Origin: Acidobacteriota bacterium
Lineage (GTDB): Bacteria > Actinomycetota > Acidimicrobiia > Acidimicrobiales > Microtrichaceae
NCBI GenBank assembly: GCA_003577145.1
Contig: QEUP01000002.1
Span: 124,001-188,000 of the forward strand
DNA length: 64,000 bases
Reading direction: 5' to 3'
Part shown: positions 53,805-63,756 of the stretch, piece by piece
How the letters are laid out: every line of letters starts with the position of its first letter
Numbering within the stretch: the first letter of the stretch is position 1
Notes under the pieces: model-generated
The model's input: only the letters and a program-made list of their open reading frames with translations
The model's database searches: none
What the model was told of the DNA's origin: nothing
Program-made: the position numbers and the translations under genes

Positions 53805-55187
53805 TCAGAGCCGGTGCCAAACGGTGCCGTCGGGGGTGTCCTCGAGCTGAATCCCCCGGTCCGCCAGCTCGTCACGGATGCGATCGGCAGTGGCGAAGTC
53901 CCTGCTCTCACGGGCCGCGGCCCGCTGGTCGATGAGGTCTTTGATCTCGCCGGCCTCGTCGTCGGCAGCGGTTGCGGGTGACCCGAGCTCCAGGCCCAGC
54001 GCGCCGGCGAGCTCGATGGCCGTGGCTCCAGCCCTGGCAGCCGCTTCAGCCTCACCCCGATCGAGCGCGGCATTGCCGTCGCGGACGAGGCCGAAGACGA
54101 CCTCCATCGCCATGGGGGTGCCGAAGTCGTCGTCCATCGCGTCACGGAAGCGGCTGACCGCCTGCTCGTCGCGATCCTCGGTCGCCGGGTCGATCCCGGC
54201 GGCACTGGCCCGTCGCAAGAAGGCATCGAGACGGTCGACGGCGGCTTGCGCGGCCTTCAGGGCATCGCGGTTCATCTCCATCGTCTTGCGGTAGTGGGTC
54301 TGCAGGACGAGCAGGCGAATGGCGCGGGGGTCCACCTCCGCCAACGCCTCGGCGAGGGTCGTGAAGTTGCCGAGCGACTTCGCCATCTTCTCTCCGCCGA
54401 CGTTGACCATGGCGTTGTGCACCCAGTAGCGGGCGAACTTCTGCCCCAGCGCGTCGGCTTGGGCGAGTTCGTTCTCGTGATGGGGGAAGACGAGGTCGTC
54501 GCCCCCGCCGTGGATGTCGAAGTCCTCGCCGAGCTTCGACAACGACATCGCCACGCATTCGGTGTGCCAGCCGGGGCGCCCCGAGCCCCACGGCGTGTCC
54601 CAAGTTGGCTCTCCGGGCTTGGCCGCCTTCCACAGCGCGAAGTCGAGCGGCGAGCGTTTGTCCTCGTCTATCTCGACCCTCGCTCCCGCGTCGTCGAGCA
54701 TCCGGGCGCGATCCCGACCCGACAGCCGGCCGTAGTGAGCGGGTTTGGTGACATCGAAGTAGACGCCCTTGTCCTCGACGACGTAGCCGGTGTCGGCCGC
54801 CACCAGACCTCCGATCACCTCGAGCATCTCGTCGACGAACTCGGTTGCCCTGGGGCGTTCGTCGGGCGCCATGATCCCGAGGGCCTTCATCTCGTCGTCG
54901 TAGACGGCTTCGTACTCGGCGGCGACCTCCGGCTCGCGGCGACCTTCCTTCAAAGCTCGCGAGATGATCTTGTCGTCGATGTCGGTGACGTTGCTGACGA
55001 AGCGGACCTCGAAGCCGGACCAGGTGAGGTAACGGCGGATCACGTCGTACACGAGGGCGCTGCGAGCGTGACCGAGATGGGGCACGTCATAGACCGTTGG
55101 CCCGCACACGTACATCGACACCCTGCCGGCGTCGCGCGGCTCGAAGTCGACCTTTCTCCTGGTGAGGGTGTCGTAGAGCTTCAGCAT
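53805..55187 (-). CDS. cysS: Cysteinyl-tRNA synthetase
   Basis: The 460-aa class I synthetase has the HIGH motif as VPHLGHARSAL, zinc ligands beginning YVCGPTVYD and later PGWHTECVAM plus HHENE, and the KMSKS motif as EKMAKSLGN. The C-terminal anticodon-binding part is present, which distinguishes it from the mycothiol enzyme MshC. Confidence 0.93.
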   Translation of the reverse strand: MLKLYDTLTRRKVDFEPRDAGRVSMYVCGPTVYDVPHLGHARSALVYDVIRRYLTWSGFEVRFVSNVTDIDDKIISRALKEGRREPEVAAEYEAVYDDEMKALGIMAPDERPRATEFVDEMLEVIGGLVAADTGYVVEDKGVYFDVTKPAHYGRLSGRDRARMLDDAGARVEIDEDKRSPLDFALWKAAKPGEPTWDTPWGSGRPGWHTECVAMSLSKLGEDFDIHGGGDDLVFPHHENELAQADALGQKFARYWVHNAMVNVGGEKMAKSLGNFTTLAEALAEVDPRAIRLLVLQTHYRKTMEMNRDALKAAQAAVDRLDAFLRRASAAGIDPATEDRDEQAVSRFRDAMDDDFGTPMAMEVVFGLVRDGNAALDRGEAEAAARAGATAIELAGALGLELGSPATAADDEAGEIKDLIDQRAAARESRDFATADRIRDELADRGIQLEDTPDGTVWHRL

Positions 55188-55214
55188 CGGGTCCCTCGCC
55201 GAAGACGAGCGCCC

Positions 55215-56396
55215 TCAGCGGCGCTTCTCGTCGCGCATGTCGAAGACGACCTTCACCCCACCTCGTCGACCGGCTTCGGCGGCGTGGGCCAGTGCCTCCG
55301 CGTAACGGTCGAGCGGGTAGTGTGCCGAGACGATGCGGTCGAGGCCGAACTGTTGGGCCACCTCGATCGCCACGTCGAAGGCCTTCGCCTGTCGCCCGTC
55401 GGCCAGGACCTCGGTGCCGTAGGTGTAGGCGCCCACCAACTCGGTCTCGCGGTGCCACAGGGCGGTGAGATCGATCCGCACGACTCCTGGCATGCCGAGC
55501 ATGATGACCCGGCCGCGGGGTCGCGCCAAGCCGATGGCTGCTGCGATCGAGCGGGCGTTGCCGACTGCGTCGACGACGGCGTCAGCGCCCCCCGAGAGCT
55601 GATCGTCGCCGATCAGGAACGACCCGGTGACCCGGCGTATCGCGCGCGCCGCCTCTGCGGGCTCGACGACGAGGTCGGCGCCGAAATCGGCTGCCAGCTC
55701 CTTCTGGCGGGGGTACTTGGCCACCGCGACAAGGGTTCCAGGAGAGGTCAGGTGACGCAGAGCCGCGATGGTGACCAGTCCCATGGTCCCGGCCCCGTAG
55801 ACGACGACGGTCGAGCTCGGTTGAACCCCGGCTCTGAGGGCCGCGTGGACACCTCCGGCGGCGGGCTCTATCACCACTGCCATCTCGTCGTCCATGGAAT
55901 CGGGTACCGGGCGCAGGAGGCTCTCGTGAGCAGCGAAGCGGGTGGACCAGCCGCCACCGGTGCTGGCACAGAACCCGACCTGTATCCCGGGTTCGAGCGA
56001 CCCCGAGACGAGGTGGCGGTAGTCGTCGCCGTCACCGGGAGCCGCGCCGGGAAACGGCGGCTCGAAACCTCGTGCAGAGTGGCCGAGCACCGGCTCGAGG
56101 ATGACTCGGGTGCCGTCCTCGAGCTCACCGACCACCTCGTGTCCCGGTACGAACGGAAACGAGACGTAGGGCTCGAAATACGGCGAGGACCGTCCCTCGA
56201 CAGTCGACAGGTCCGAGCCGCAGATGCCGCTCAGACGGGGAAGCACGTACACCCAACCCTCACCGGGCAGCTCCGGTGGATCGATGTCCACGAGCCTCAG
56301 CGGCCCCACCTTGGCTCCGCTGCCCGGTAGGACGCGGGAAGCGATGGCTGCGGCGGCGTAGCGACCTTCGTTGCGTTCGAACTCGAGGGCTTTCAC
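55215..56396 (-). CDS. MDR-family zinc-type dehydrogenase lacking structural Zn ligands
   Basis: The 393-aa medium-chain dehydrogenase has a catalytic-zinc cysteine in [25 protein letters not shown], and the NAD-site [18 protein letters not shown]. The four-cysteine structural-zinc lobe is missing (the corresponding stretch [18 protein letters not shown] has none). Substrate unknown. The GTG start at 56396 is divergent from leuS. Confidence 0.78.
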   Translation of the reverse strand: MKALEFERNEGRYAAAAIASRVLPGSGAKVGPLRLVDIDPPELPGEGWVYVLPRLSGICGSDLSTVEGRSSPYFEPYVSFPFVPGHEVVGELEDGTRVILEPVLGHSARGFEPPFPGAAPGDGDDYRHLVSGSLEPGIQVGFCASTGGGWSTRFAAHESLLRPVPDSMDDEMAVVIEPAAGGVHAALRAGVQPSSTVVVYGAGTMGLVTIAALRHLTSPGTLVAVAKYPRQKELAADFGADLVVEPAEAARAIRRVTGSFLIGDDQLSGGADAVVDAVGNARSIAAAIGLARPRGRVIMLGMPGVVRIDLTALWHRETELVGAYTYGTEVLADGRQAKAFDVAIEVAQQFGLDRIVSAHYPLDRYAEALAHAAEAGRRGGVKVVFDMRDEKRR

Positions 56397-56530
56397 GTGG
56401 GTTCGGCCGTATCGGTACCTGCTCGATGACCGGGAGCGCCGGTCCGGAGAGAAACGACACTACCCCTGATGCGCGCCGTCGGGACCATCGCGCCTTGGAG
56501 GCGGTTGGCCGGCCGGGCTGTTGCCCCCGG

Positions 56531-56536
56531 TACGAT
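56531..56536 (+). promoter_or_regulatory. -10 box of leuS, leaderless
   Basis: TACGAT is followed by TCCGGG and then ATG 56543. The pattern YACGATYCYGGGATGGCC is shared with the TetR gene. No consensus -35 is clear. Confidence 0.5.
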
Positions 56537-56542
56537 TCCGGG

Positions 56543-59356
56543 ATGGCCGAGACCGGAACCGCACGCGAGGAGCTGCCGCCCCATCGCTACACAGCCGCGC
56601 TGGCCAACGAGATCGAGACCAGATGGCAGCAGTACTGGGAGCAGCACGCGACCTTCCACACCCCCAACCCTGTGGGCGACCTCTCGGAGGGGTTCGAGCG
56701 CTTCTCCGACCATCCGAAGCTGTTCGTGATGGACATGTTCCCTTACCCGAGCGGCGCCGGCCTGCACGTCGGCCATCCCCTCGGCTACATAGGTACCGAC
56801 GTGTACTGCCGGTTCAAGCGGATGACGGGTCACAACGTGCTGCACACGCTGGGCTACGACGCCTTCGGCCTGCCCGCCGAGGAGTACGCACGCCAGACCG
56901 GGACCCACCCGCGGGCGACGACCGAGGCCAACATCGCCAACATGCGGCGCCAGCTGCGTGCCCTCGGACTGGGCCATGACAGCCGGCGCAGCATCGCCAC
57001 CACCGACCCGTCCTACTACCGGTGGACCCAATGGATCTTCCTGAAGATCTTCGGGTCCTGGTACGACGCGGAGCAGGGCCGGGCGCGCCCGATCGCCGAC
57101 CTGGTCGAAGAGCTCGAGTCCGGTGCCCGCCAACCCGCCGGTGAGAGGGCCTGGGCCGAGCTGGACGGCACCGAGAGGCGCCTGCTCGTCGACTCGCACC
57201 GGCTCGCCTACCTCGACGAGGCTCCTGTCAACTGGTGCCCCGGACTCGGTACCGTACTGGCCAACGAGGAGGTCACAGCCGACGGTCGTTCCGAGCGCGG
57301 CAACCACCCCGTCTACCGCCGTCCGCTGAAGCAGTGGATGATGCGCATCACCGCCTACGCCGAGCGTCTGCTCGACGACCTCGACCTGCTCGAGTGGCCC
57401 GAGCCGATCAAGATCATGCAACGGAACTGGATCGGCCGCAGCGAGGGCGCCAACGTCGACTTCCCGGCAGGCGACAGCGTCATCGAGGTCTTCACCACCC
57501 GACCGGACACCCTCTTCGGGGCCACCTACATGGTGCTCGCCCCCGAGCACCCGCTGGTCTCAGAGCTCACGGCCGCAGCATGGCCCGATGGCACACCGGA
57601 GGCGTGGACGGGGGGGTACGGCACCCCCCTTGCGGCGGTGCAGGCCTACCAGGGCGAGGCTTCGTCGAAATCGGAGGTCGAACGCCAGGTCGAGGCGCGG
57701 GAGAAGACCGGTGTGTTCACCGGCTCGTACGCGATCAACCCGACCAACGACGAGGAGATCCCGGTCTTCATAGCCGACTACGTGCTGATGGGCTACGGGA
57801 CCGGGGCGATCATGGCCGTACCGGGTCAAGACGAGCGCGACTTCGAGTTTGCCCGGGAGCTCGGGCTTCCCATCATCCGTACCGTCCAGCCACCCGACGG
57901 CTGGGGGGACGCCCCCTACACCGGCGAGGGCCCCGCCATCAACAGCAGCTTCCTCGACGGCCTCGGGGTGGACGACGCCAAGCGCGAGATCATCGGCTGG
58001 CTCGAGGCGAACGGCAAGGGGCGCCGCAGCGTCACCTACAAGCTGCGCGACTGGCTCTTCAGCCGCCAGCGGTACTGGGGTGAGCCCTTCCCCATAGTCT
58101 ATGACGAGACCGGCCTGCCGATCGCGGTCCCCGAAGAGCACCTCCCGATAGAGCTACCCGACGTCGACGACTACCTGCCGGCCGTCTCCGAGGACGAGGA
58201 GGCGGTTCCCGAACCGCCACTCGCCAGGGCCACCGGTTGGGTCGAGGTGACGCTCGACTTGGGTGACGGGCCCAAGCAGTACCGCCGGGAGCTCGACACG
58301 ATGCCTCAGTGGGCGGGGTCGTGCTGGTACCACCTGCGCTACATAGATCCCACCGACGACGAGCACCTCGTCGAACCCGAGAACGACCGTTACTGGATGA
58401 CCGACGAGGGAGTGGACCTCTACGTCGGTGGGGTCGAGCACGCCGTCCTCCATCTCCTCTACAGCCGGTTCTGGCAGAAGGTGCTGTTCGACCTCGGCCA
58501 CGTGTCGTCGTGTGAGCCGTATCACCGGCTGTTCAACCAGGGCTACATCCAGGCTGCCGCGTACAAGGACGAGCGGGGCCTGTACGTGGACGCCCAAGAG
58601 GTCGTCGAGTCCGACGGTGAGTTCACCTACCAGGCCCGGCCGGTGACGCGCGAGTTCGGGAAGATGGGCAAGAGCTTGAAGAACAGCGTCACCCCCGACG
58701 AGATGTACGAGGAATACGGTGCCGACACCCTGAGGCTCTACGAGATGTTCATGGGTCCCCTCGATCAGGACCGGCCCTGGGACACGACCGCCATCGTGGG
58801 CTCGCACCGGCTCATACAACGGCTGTGGCGCAACCTGGTCGACGAAGTCGACGGTGAGGTCACCGTGACCGACGCGGAGCCCGACGAGGAGACGTTGCGG
58901 GTGCTGCACCGGACGATCGAAGGTGTGAGGGCTGACATGGACGGCCTGCGGTTCAACACCGCCATCGCCAAGATCACCGAGCTGAACAACCACCTCACGA
59001 AGGCCCATGGCGCGACCGGCGTGCCGCTCCTGGTTGCCGAACCGCTCGTGTTGATGGTGGCACCACTGGCTCCTCACGTGGCCGAGGAGCTCTGGCGGCG
59101 GATGGGCCACACCGGATCGTTGGCCTACGAGGCCTTTCCCGAGGCCGATCCGGCGCGGCTGGTGGAGGAGACCGTCACCATGGTGGTGCAGGTCAACGGC
59201 AAGGTGCGCGACCGGGTGGCTGTGCCGGCCGACATCGACGAGGAAGGGGCGACGCGCCTGGCCCTCGCCTCCGACAAGGTGCAGAAGTACCTCGACGGCG
59301 CAGAACCCCGGACGGTGATCGCCCGCCCCCCGAAGCTGGTGAACGTGGTCGCGTGA
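56543..59356 (+). CDS. leuS: Leucyl-tRNA synthetase
   Basis: The 937-aa class I synthetase has HIGH as [16 protein letters not shown], the editing domain ([20 protein letters not shown]) and KMSKS as [13 protein letters not shown] 56543 lies 6 nt after a -10 box; the long N-terminal extension of the open frame (to 56276) is antisense to the dehydrogenase gene and not conserved. Confidence 0.95.
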   Translation: MAETGTAREELPPHRYTAALANEIETRWQQYWEQHATFHTPNPVGDLSEGFERFSDHPKLFVMDMFPYPSGAGLHVGHPLGYIGTDVYCRFKRMTGHNVLHTLGYDAFGLPAEEYARQTGTHPRATTEANIANMRRQLRALGLGHDSRRSIATTDPSYYRWTQWIFLKIFGSWYDAEQGRARPIADLVEELESGARQPAGERAWAELDGTERRLLVDSHRLAYLDEAPVNWCPGLGTVLANEEVTADGRSERGNHPVYRRPLKQWMMRITAYAERLLDDLDLLEWPEPIKIMQRNWIGRSEGANVDFPAGDSVIEVFTTRPDTLFGATYMVLAPEHPLVSELTAAAWPDGTPEAWTGGYGTPLAAVQAYQGEASSKSEVERQVEAREKTGVFTGSYAINPTNDEEIPVFIADYVLMGYGTGAIMAVPGQDERDFEFARELGLPIIRTVQPPDGWGDAPYTGEGPAINSSFLDGLGVDDAKREIIGWLEANGKGRRSVTYKLRDWLFSRQRYWGEPFPIVYDETGLPIAVPEEHLPIELPDVDDYLPAVSEDEEAVPEPPLARATGWVEVTLDLGDGPKQYRRELDTMPQWAGSCWYHLRYIDPTDDEHLVEPENDRYWMTDEGVDLYVGGVEHAVLHLLYSRFWQKVLFDLGHVSSCEPYHRLFNQGYIQAAAYKDERGLYVDAQEVVESDGEFTYQARPVTREFGKMGKSLKNSVTPDEMYEEYGADTLRLYEMFMGPLDQDRPWDTTAIVGSHRLIQRLWRNLVDEVDGEVTVTDAEPDEETLRVLHRTIEGVRADMDGLRFNTAIAKITELNNHLTKAHGATGVPLLVAEPLVLMVAPLAPHVAEELWRRMGHTGSLAYEAFPEADPARLVEETVTMVVQVNGKVRDRVAVPADIDEEGATRLALASDKVQKYLDGAEPRTVIARPPKLVNVVA

Positions 59357-59416
59357 GGACCCCCGCAAAGGGATCCCGTGCCGCAGAGCCGGGCCGGCCC
59401 CGCCGGCGAGGCGGTA

Positions 59417-59995
59417 TTACCTGACTTTGACCCCGGTGTGCATGCCGAGCTCGAAATGGCTCTCGATCGTGCCGTCGTCTTCCTCCTCGACGATGTTGCA
59501 GAAGAAGACGTAGTCGCCCGGAGCGAGGTCGAAGACACCGTTGCAGGTCTCACCGGCGGGGAAGGCCTCGATCTCGCCGATGAAGGAACCCTCGGGCAAC
59601 TGATCCTCTTGGACCTTGCCGTCGGCCACCGGCAGGTCCGCGGCGCTGCCGGCTGAGACGATGACCACCTCGTGGGGCTCCTCACCGGTGTTGTCGGCCC
59701 TGACCCCGATCTTGCCGCTCCTCTCGACCTCGGCGGGTGCTATGACATCCCATTCCTTGAGCTCGACATCGATCTCGAGGTCGGCATCGGTGAGGTCACC
59801 CACCGGTTCGCACTCCGACACCGCCGAACCGCTTGCCGAGCCGCTGCTGCTGCCGCTACCCGTCCCCGAGCCCGAGCCGCTGCTGTCCCCCTCACCGATC
59901 TCGCGCACCCCGGTGCCGTCGTCACCGCAGGCGCTGAGAACGAGCGCGGCCGCTGCCACGAGCACGATCATGCGAGCCGCACCAAGGATCCTCAT
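59417..59995 (-). CDS. Cupredoxin-like lipoprotein
   Basis: The 192-aa protein has a lipobox LVLSAC (about residue 23), a long Ser/Gly linker and a cupredoxin domain. The type-1 copper ligands can be seen: His in EEPHEVVIV, Cys in YVFFCNIVEE, and His plus Met in SHFELGMH. It could take part in electron transfer or metal handling at the membrane. GGAG lies 6 nt before ATG 59995, and a possible iron box lies upstream. Confidence 0.78.
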   Translation of the reverse strand: MRILGAARMIVLVAAAALVLSACGDDGTGVREIGEGDSSGSGSGTGSGSSSGSASGSAVSECEPVGDLTDADLEIDVELKEWDVIAPAEVERSGKIGVRADNTGEEPHEVVIVSAGSAADLPVADGKVQEDQLPEGSFIGEIEAFPAGETCNGVFDLAPGDYVFFCNIVEEEDDGTIESHFELGMHTGVKVR

Positions 59996-60016
59996 AGCCG
60001 CTCCTTCGACTAGCAG

Positions 60017-60035
60017 TTAAGTGAGCCTAACTTCT
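60017..60035. promoter_or_regulatory. Possible DtxR/IdeR iron box
   Basis: TTAAGTGAGCCTAACTTCT matches 14 of 19 positions of the IdeR/DtxR consensus TTAGGTTAGSCTAACCTAA. It lies 22 nt upstream of the cupredoxin lipoprotein start, overlapping its likely promoter. Confidence 0.4.
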
Positions 60036-60056
60036 ACCCCGGTGGGCGCCCCGGTG

Positions 60057-60509
60057 TCAACCACCGAGCCGGCCGATCTTGTAGACGAGGGTCCCCGTTG
60101 CCACCAGCGTTCCCGACGGGGTGCTCACCTCGGCGTCGCAGAACACGATCGAAGAACCCCTCTTGGCGATCCAACCCTCGGCGACCGCGTCCTCCCCGCT
60201 GATCGACGCCAGGTAGCGGACCTGCATGTCAACTGTCAGCAACGGACGGAACTCGTCGTAGTGCGACCCGATGGCGGGCACCACCACGGTGTCGATGAGC
60301 GAGGCGATGGCCCCGCCGTGCATCACGCCTGCGGGTTGCTCCAACTCGGGCCGGTAGGGGAGGCGCATCCGTGCGTAGTCGCGGCGTAGCTCCTCGAGCC
60401 GGATTCCCAGGTGAGTCGGGAAGTACGTGCGATTCCAGTTGCCGAACTCAGCCCAGAGCTCGCGGACCTCGGCCGGGAGCGGATCGAACTGGTCGGCTCG
60501 GTACGGCAT
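60057..60509 (-). CDS. PaaI-type hotdog thioesterase
   Basis: The 150-aa hotdog-fold protein has the PaaI motif QPAGVMHGGAIASLIDTVVV with the HGG signature, followed by LLTVDMQVRYLASISGEDA. It hydrolyses acyl- or aryl-CoA thioesters. It lies between the cupredoxin gene and putA on the same strand without tight coupling. Confidence 0.82.
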   Translation of the reverse strand: MPYRADQFDPLPAEVRELWAEFGNWNRTYFPTHLGIRLEELRRDYARMRLPYRPELEQPAGVMHGGAIASLIDTVVVPAIGSHYDEFRPLLTVDMQVRYLASISGEDAVAEGWIAKRGSSIVFCDAEVSTPSGTLVATGTLVYKIGRLGG

Positions 60510-60604
60510 GGCTGTAGTGTTGCCGCTTCGGTCAGAGCGGCAGTAATCGACGAGGCGGGAGCGTCACAGTGGGCTGCTTGCCCTGCCGCAGACCCACGAG
60601 CCGC

Positions 60605-63600
60605 TCATTCGGGTGCGAAACCCTGGCGGAGGGTGTTCTCGCTCACGACCCGGGGGTTGAGGAACTGCTGGAGGTAGTCGGGCCCGCCGGCTTTGGATCC
60701 CACCCCGGACAACCCGTAGCCCCCGAAGGGCTGGCGGCCCACCACCGCAGCGGTCGTGTGGCGGTTGACGTAGACGTTGCCCGCCCTCAGCTCGCGAGCG
60801 GCCCGCCGGATGTGTGAAGGGGAGCGGGAGAACACCCCAGCGGTGAGGGCGAAGTCGGTGGCGTTGGCGACACGGATCGCCTCGTCGAAGTCAGCGACAC
60901 GTAGCACGGTCAGGACCGGTCCGAATATCTCCTCGCGGGCGATCGCCGAGTCAGCGGCGACCCCGGTGACGATGGTGGGGCCGACGTACCAGCCGTGCGC
61001 GGGTATGTCCTCGCGGTGCAACAGGACCGACCCTTCGGCGAACGCTCGCTCGATGTAGGCCATGGAACGCTGCTGGGCGGCCTGGTCTATCAGTGGTCCC
61101 ACCTGTGTCGACGGATCGGCCGGCGGGCCGATGGTCAGCTCACCCGCCGCAGCAACGAGTCGCGCGACGAAGCTGTCGAACACCGAGTCGACGACGATGA
61201 CGCGCGATGCGGCCGAGCACTTCTGGCCGGAGTAACCGAAGGCGGAGTAGACCGTGGCCGGGACCGCCTGGTCGGGGTCGGCGTCAGCGTCGATCAACAG
61301 CGCGTTCTTGCCCCCCATCTCGGCCACGACCTTCTTCACTGTTCGCTGGCCGGGCCGGTGCTCGGCGGCTTCACGGATGATGCGCAACCCGACCTCTTTC
61401 GACCCCGTGAAGGCCAGGACGGCGGTGGCGGGGTGAGCGACGAGCGCCGCGCCCACGTCCTCACCTCTCCCGGGCAGCAGTTGGAGGACGCCTCCGGGGA
61501 CACCGGATTCCTCGAACGCCGCGACGAGCTCGGATGCGAGGCCCGGCGTCTGCTCCGCCGGTTTGAGGATGACCGGGTTCCCGGCGACGAGTGCGGCCGC
61601 CGTCATGCCACAAGGGATCGCCAGAGGGAAGTTCCACGGGGATATGACCGCGGTGATCCCTCTGGCGGCATAGGTGAGCCGGTTGTGCTCTCCAGGTGGT
61701 GAGGACACCCTGCCACCGCCGGCCAACCGGATCATCTCGCGCCCGTAGTACTCGCAGAAGTCGATCGCTTCGCAGACGTCGGCGTCGGCCTCGTTCCAGG
61801 GCTTGCCGGCTTCGAGCACCACGAGGGCGGCTAGCTCGTCGCGGCGGGCCCTGAGCCACTCGGCGGCGTCGAACAGGATCTGCGCTCGTTCCTCGATCCG
61901 GGTGGAGGCCCATTCCCCGAGCACGGACTGCGCGACGGAGACAGCGGCGTCGGCGTGCTCGGCGTTGCATGACGAGGAGATGGCGACGACCGAAGTCGGA
62001 TCTGCGGGGTTGGTGGACTGGAGTGCGTCGCCGGTGAACAGCGACTCTCCCGCCAGGTGGCCGGGAACGTCGAGTGGTGTGTCGGCGAGCCGCTCGGCAA
62101 CGGCTGTGAGCATCCGTGCGAAGGCATCCCGCACGTCTGCCCTGCGCCATTCCCGGGTGGGTTCGGGGGCATACGGGGAGAGCTCGCCGGTGCGCGTGCA
62201 GAGCCGTGCGACCGCAGGCGGGGGGCCCGGGATGGTTTCGACGCGAGGAGGCGAGAGCAGCTCATCGAGATCTCTGCCCTCGGCGAAACGGTGACGCACG
62301 AACGACTCGTTGGAGGTGTTCTCCAAGAGACGCCGGACCAGATAGGCCATGCCCGGCAGGAGATCCCCTACGGGCGCGTACACCCGCAGCCGGAACCCGA
62401 GGCGCCTGATGGCAGCCTGGATGGGTTCGGCCATGCCGTGCAGCATCTGGATCTCATAACCGCTGTCGGGGATGCCCAGGTGGCGGGCGTAGGTGATCGC
62501 GTACGCCAGCGACCGGAGGTTGTGCGTGCCGAAGGCACTCCTGACGCTGCCGTGGTTGTCGTGGAGCAGGCGAGCACAGCGGTCGAAGTTGGTATCGGTG
62601 TGCGACTTGTCCACGAAGACCGGTAGGTGCCAGTGCTGCGCTCTGGCGAGCACCGTCTCGGTGTCCCAGTAAGCGCCTTTGACCAGCCGGACGGTCACCG
62701 GCCGCTTCCTCTGCGCTGACCATCGTGTCAACTCGAGGAGGTCACGATATGAGTCGCGGAGGTAGGCCTGCACCGCGATCCCTGCATCGAGGTCGGCGAA
62801 CTCGTCCTCGTCGAGCAGCGACCGGAACAGCCGCAGCGTCAGGTCCTTGACGTCGTAATGCTCCATGTCGAAGTTGACGAAAGCGTCCCGGTCCCGGGCA
62901 GCCCGCAGGACTGGGCGCAGCCTCGCCCTCGCCTCTGCGAGGGCGAGGTCGCTGGTGAGCGGGGTGAACTTGGGTGTCAGGGCGGTCGGCTTGATGCTCA
63001 CGTTGACCCGCGGCAGGCGACCGAGGTCGTCACGCTCGAGGTGGGCGTCATCGTGCCACTCAGCAGTCGCGTCGGCGAGGACGTCGACCATCTCGGTGAC
63101 CCTGGATGCGTAGTTGTCGGCTTCGCTCTCGGTGACGGTCTTCTCGCCCAGCAAGTCGATGGTGAAGGCGCTGCCGTGGCGCCAGAGCTGGTGAAGGGGT
63201 GCGACGGCATCGGCGGGGCTGGCGCCGACGATGAACTGTGCGGCCATGCGGAGGATGTTCCGGCGGGCGACGGCAACTTCGACGGACCGGCCGAAGGGCA
63301 GGACGTGGGCTGCGTCGATGCCGAGCTCGAGGGAGTGGGGCAAGTCGACTTCGGCGAAGTACTCCTCCATGTGCCGCTGGACGTCGGCGTCGTCGCGGGT
63401 AGCCGGGAACACGTCCACGAAGCGGAAGAGCTGCGTCTTGAAGTCGGGATGCGCCATCGCCCAGTCGAGGACCCGGTCGCTCCAGAACGAGAGGTGAAAG
63501 ACCCGCGATCGCTCCCGGGCTCCCGTCTCGGCTATCTGGCGTGCCAGGGCGGTGACGTCACCTTCGGGCGGACCGGTCACGCTCAACACGCTATTACCGG

Positions 63601-63688
63601 GTCGGCGGAAGCCGGCGACCGCGCGCGCGACCTCGCGCGCGACCTCGAGCGCCCGGTCGACCAGGTTGGACACTGACGCAGGCGTCAC
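60605..63688 (-). CDS. putA: Bifunctional proline dehydrogenase / P5C dehydrogenase
   Basis: The 1027-aa protein couples an FAD-dependent proline dehydrogenase domain (about residues 60-460; VRLVKGAYWDTETV and YEIQMLHGMAEPIQAAIRRL) to a P5C dehydrogenase of the aldehyde dehydrogenase family (about 510-1010; VISPWNFPLAIPCGMTAAAL, AFTGSKEVGLRI, EMGGKNALLI, catalytic Cys in FGYSGQKCSAASRV). The pair oxidises proline to glutamate. The short PutA type has no DNA-binding domain. Confidence 0.9.
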   Translation of the reverse strand: MTPASVSNLVDRALEVAREVARAVAGFRRPGNSVLSVTGPPEGDVTALARQIAETGARERSRVFHLSFWSDRVLDWAMAHPDFKTQLFRFVDVFPATRDDADVQRHMEEYFAEVDLPHSLELGIDAAHVLPFGRSVEVAVARRNILRMAAQFIVGASPADAVAPLHQLWRHGSAFTIDLLGEKTVTESEADNYASRVTEMVDVLADATAEWHDDAHLERDDLGRLPRVNVSIKPTALTPKFTPLTSDLALAEARARLRPVLRAARDRDAFVNFDMEHYDVKDLTLRLFRSLLDEDEFADLDAGIAVQAYLRDSYRDLLELTRWSAQRKRPVTVRLVKGAYWDTETVLARAQHWHLPVFVDKSHTDTNFDRCARLLHDNHGSVRSAFGTHNLRSLAYAITYARHLGIPDSGYEIQMLHGMAEPIQAAIRRLGFRLRVYAPVGDLLPGMAYLVRRLLENTSNESFVRHRFAEGRDLDELLSPPRVETIPGPPPAVARLCTRTGELSPYAPEPTREWRRADVRDAFARMLTAVAERLADTPLDVPGHLAGESLFTGDALQSTNPADPTSVVAISSSCNAEHADAAVSVAQSVLGEWASTRIEERAQILFDAAEWLRARRDELAALVVLEAGKPWNEADADVCEAIDFCEYYGREMIRLAGGGRVSSPPGEHNRLTYAARGITAVISPWNFPLAIPCGMTAAALVAGNPVILKPAEQTPGLASELVAAFEESGVPGGVLQLLPGRGEDVGAALVAHPATAVLAFTGSKEVGLRIIREAAEHRPGQRTVKKVVAEMGGKNALLIDADADPDQAVPATVYSAFGYSGQKCSAASRVIVVDSVFDSFVARLVAAAGELTIGPPADPSTQVGPLIDQAAQQRSMAYIERAFAEGSVLLHREDIPAHGWYVGPTIVTGVAADSAIAREEIFGPVLTVLRVADFDEAIRVANATDFALTAGVFSRSPSHIRRAARELRAGNVYVNRHTTAAVVGRQPFGGYGLSGVGSKAGGPDYLQQFLNPRVVSENTLRQGFAPE

Positions 63689-63756
63689 ATCAGACTCCTG
63701 TCGTCGGTAGTCGACCGGACGCCGAGTTGCGCCCGGTCCGGGTGCGGAGGAGCAGC

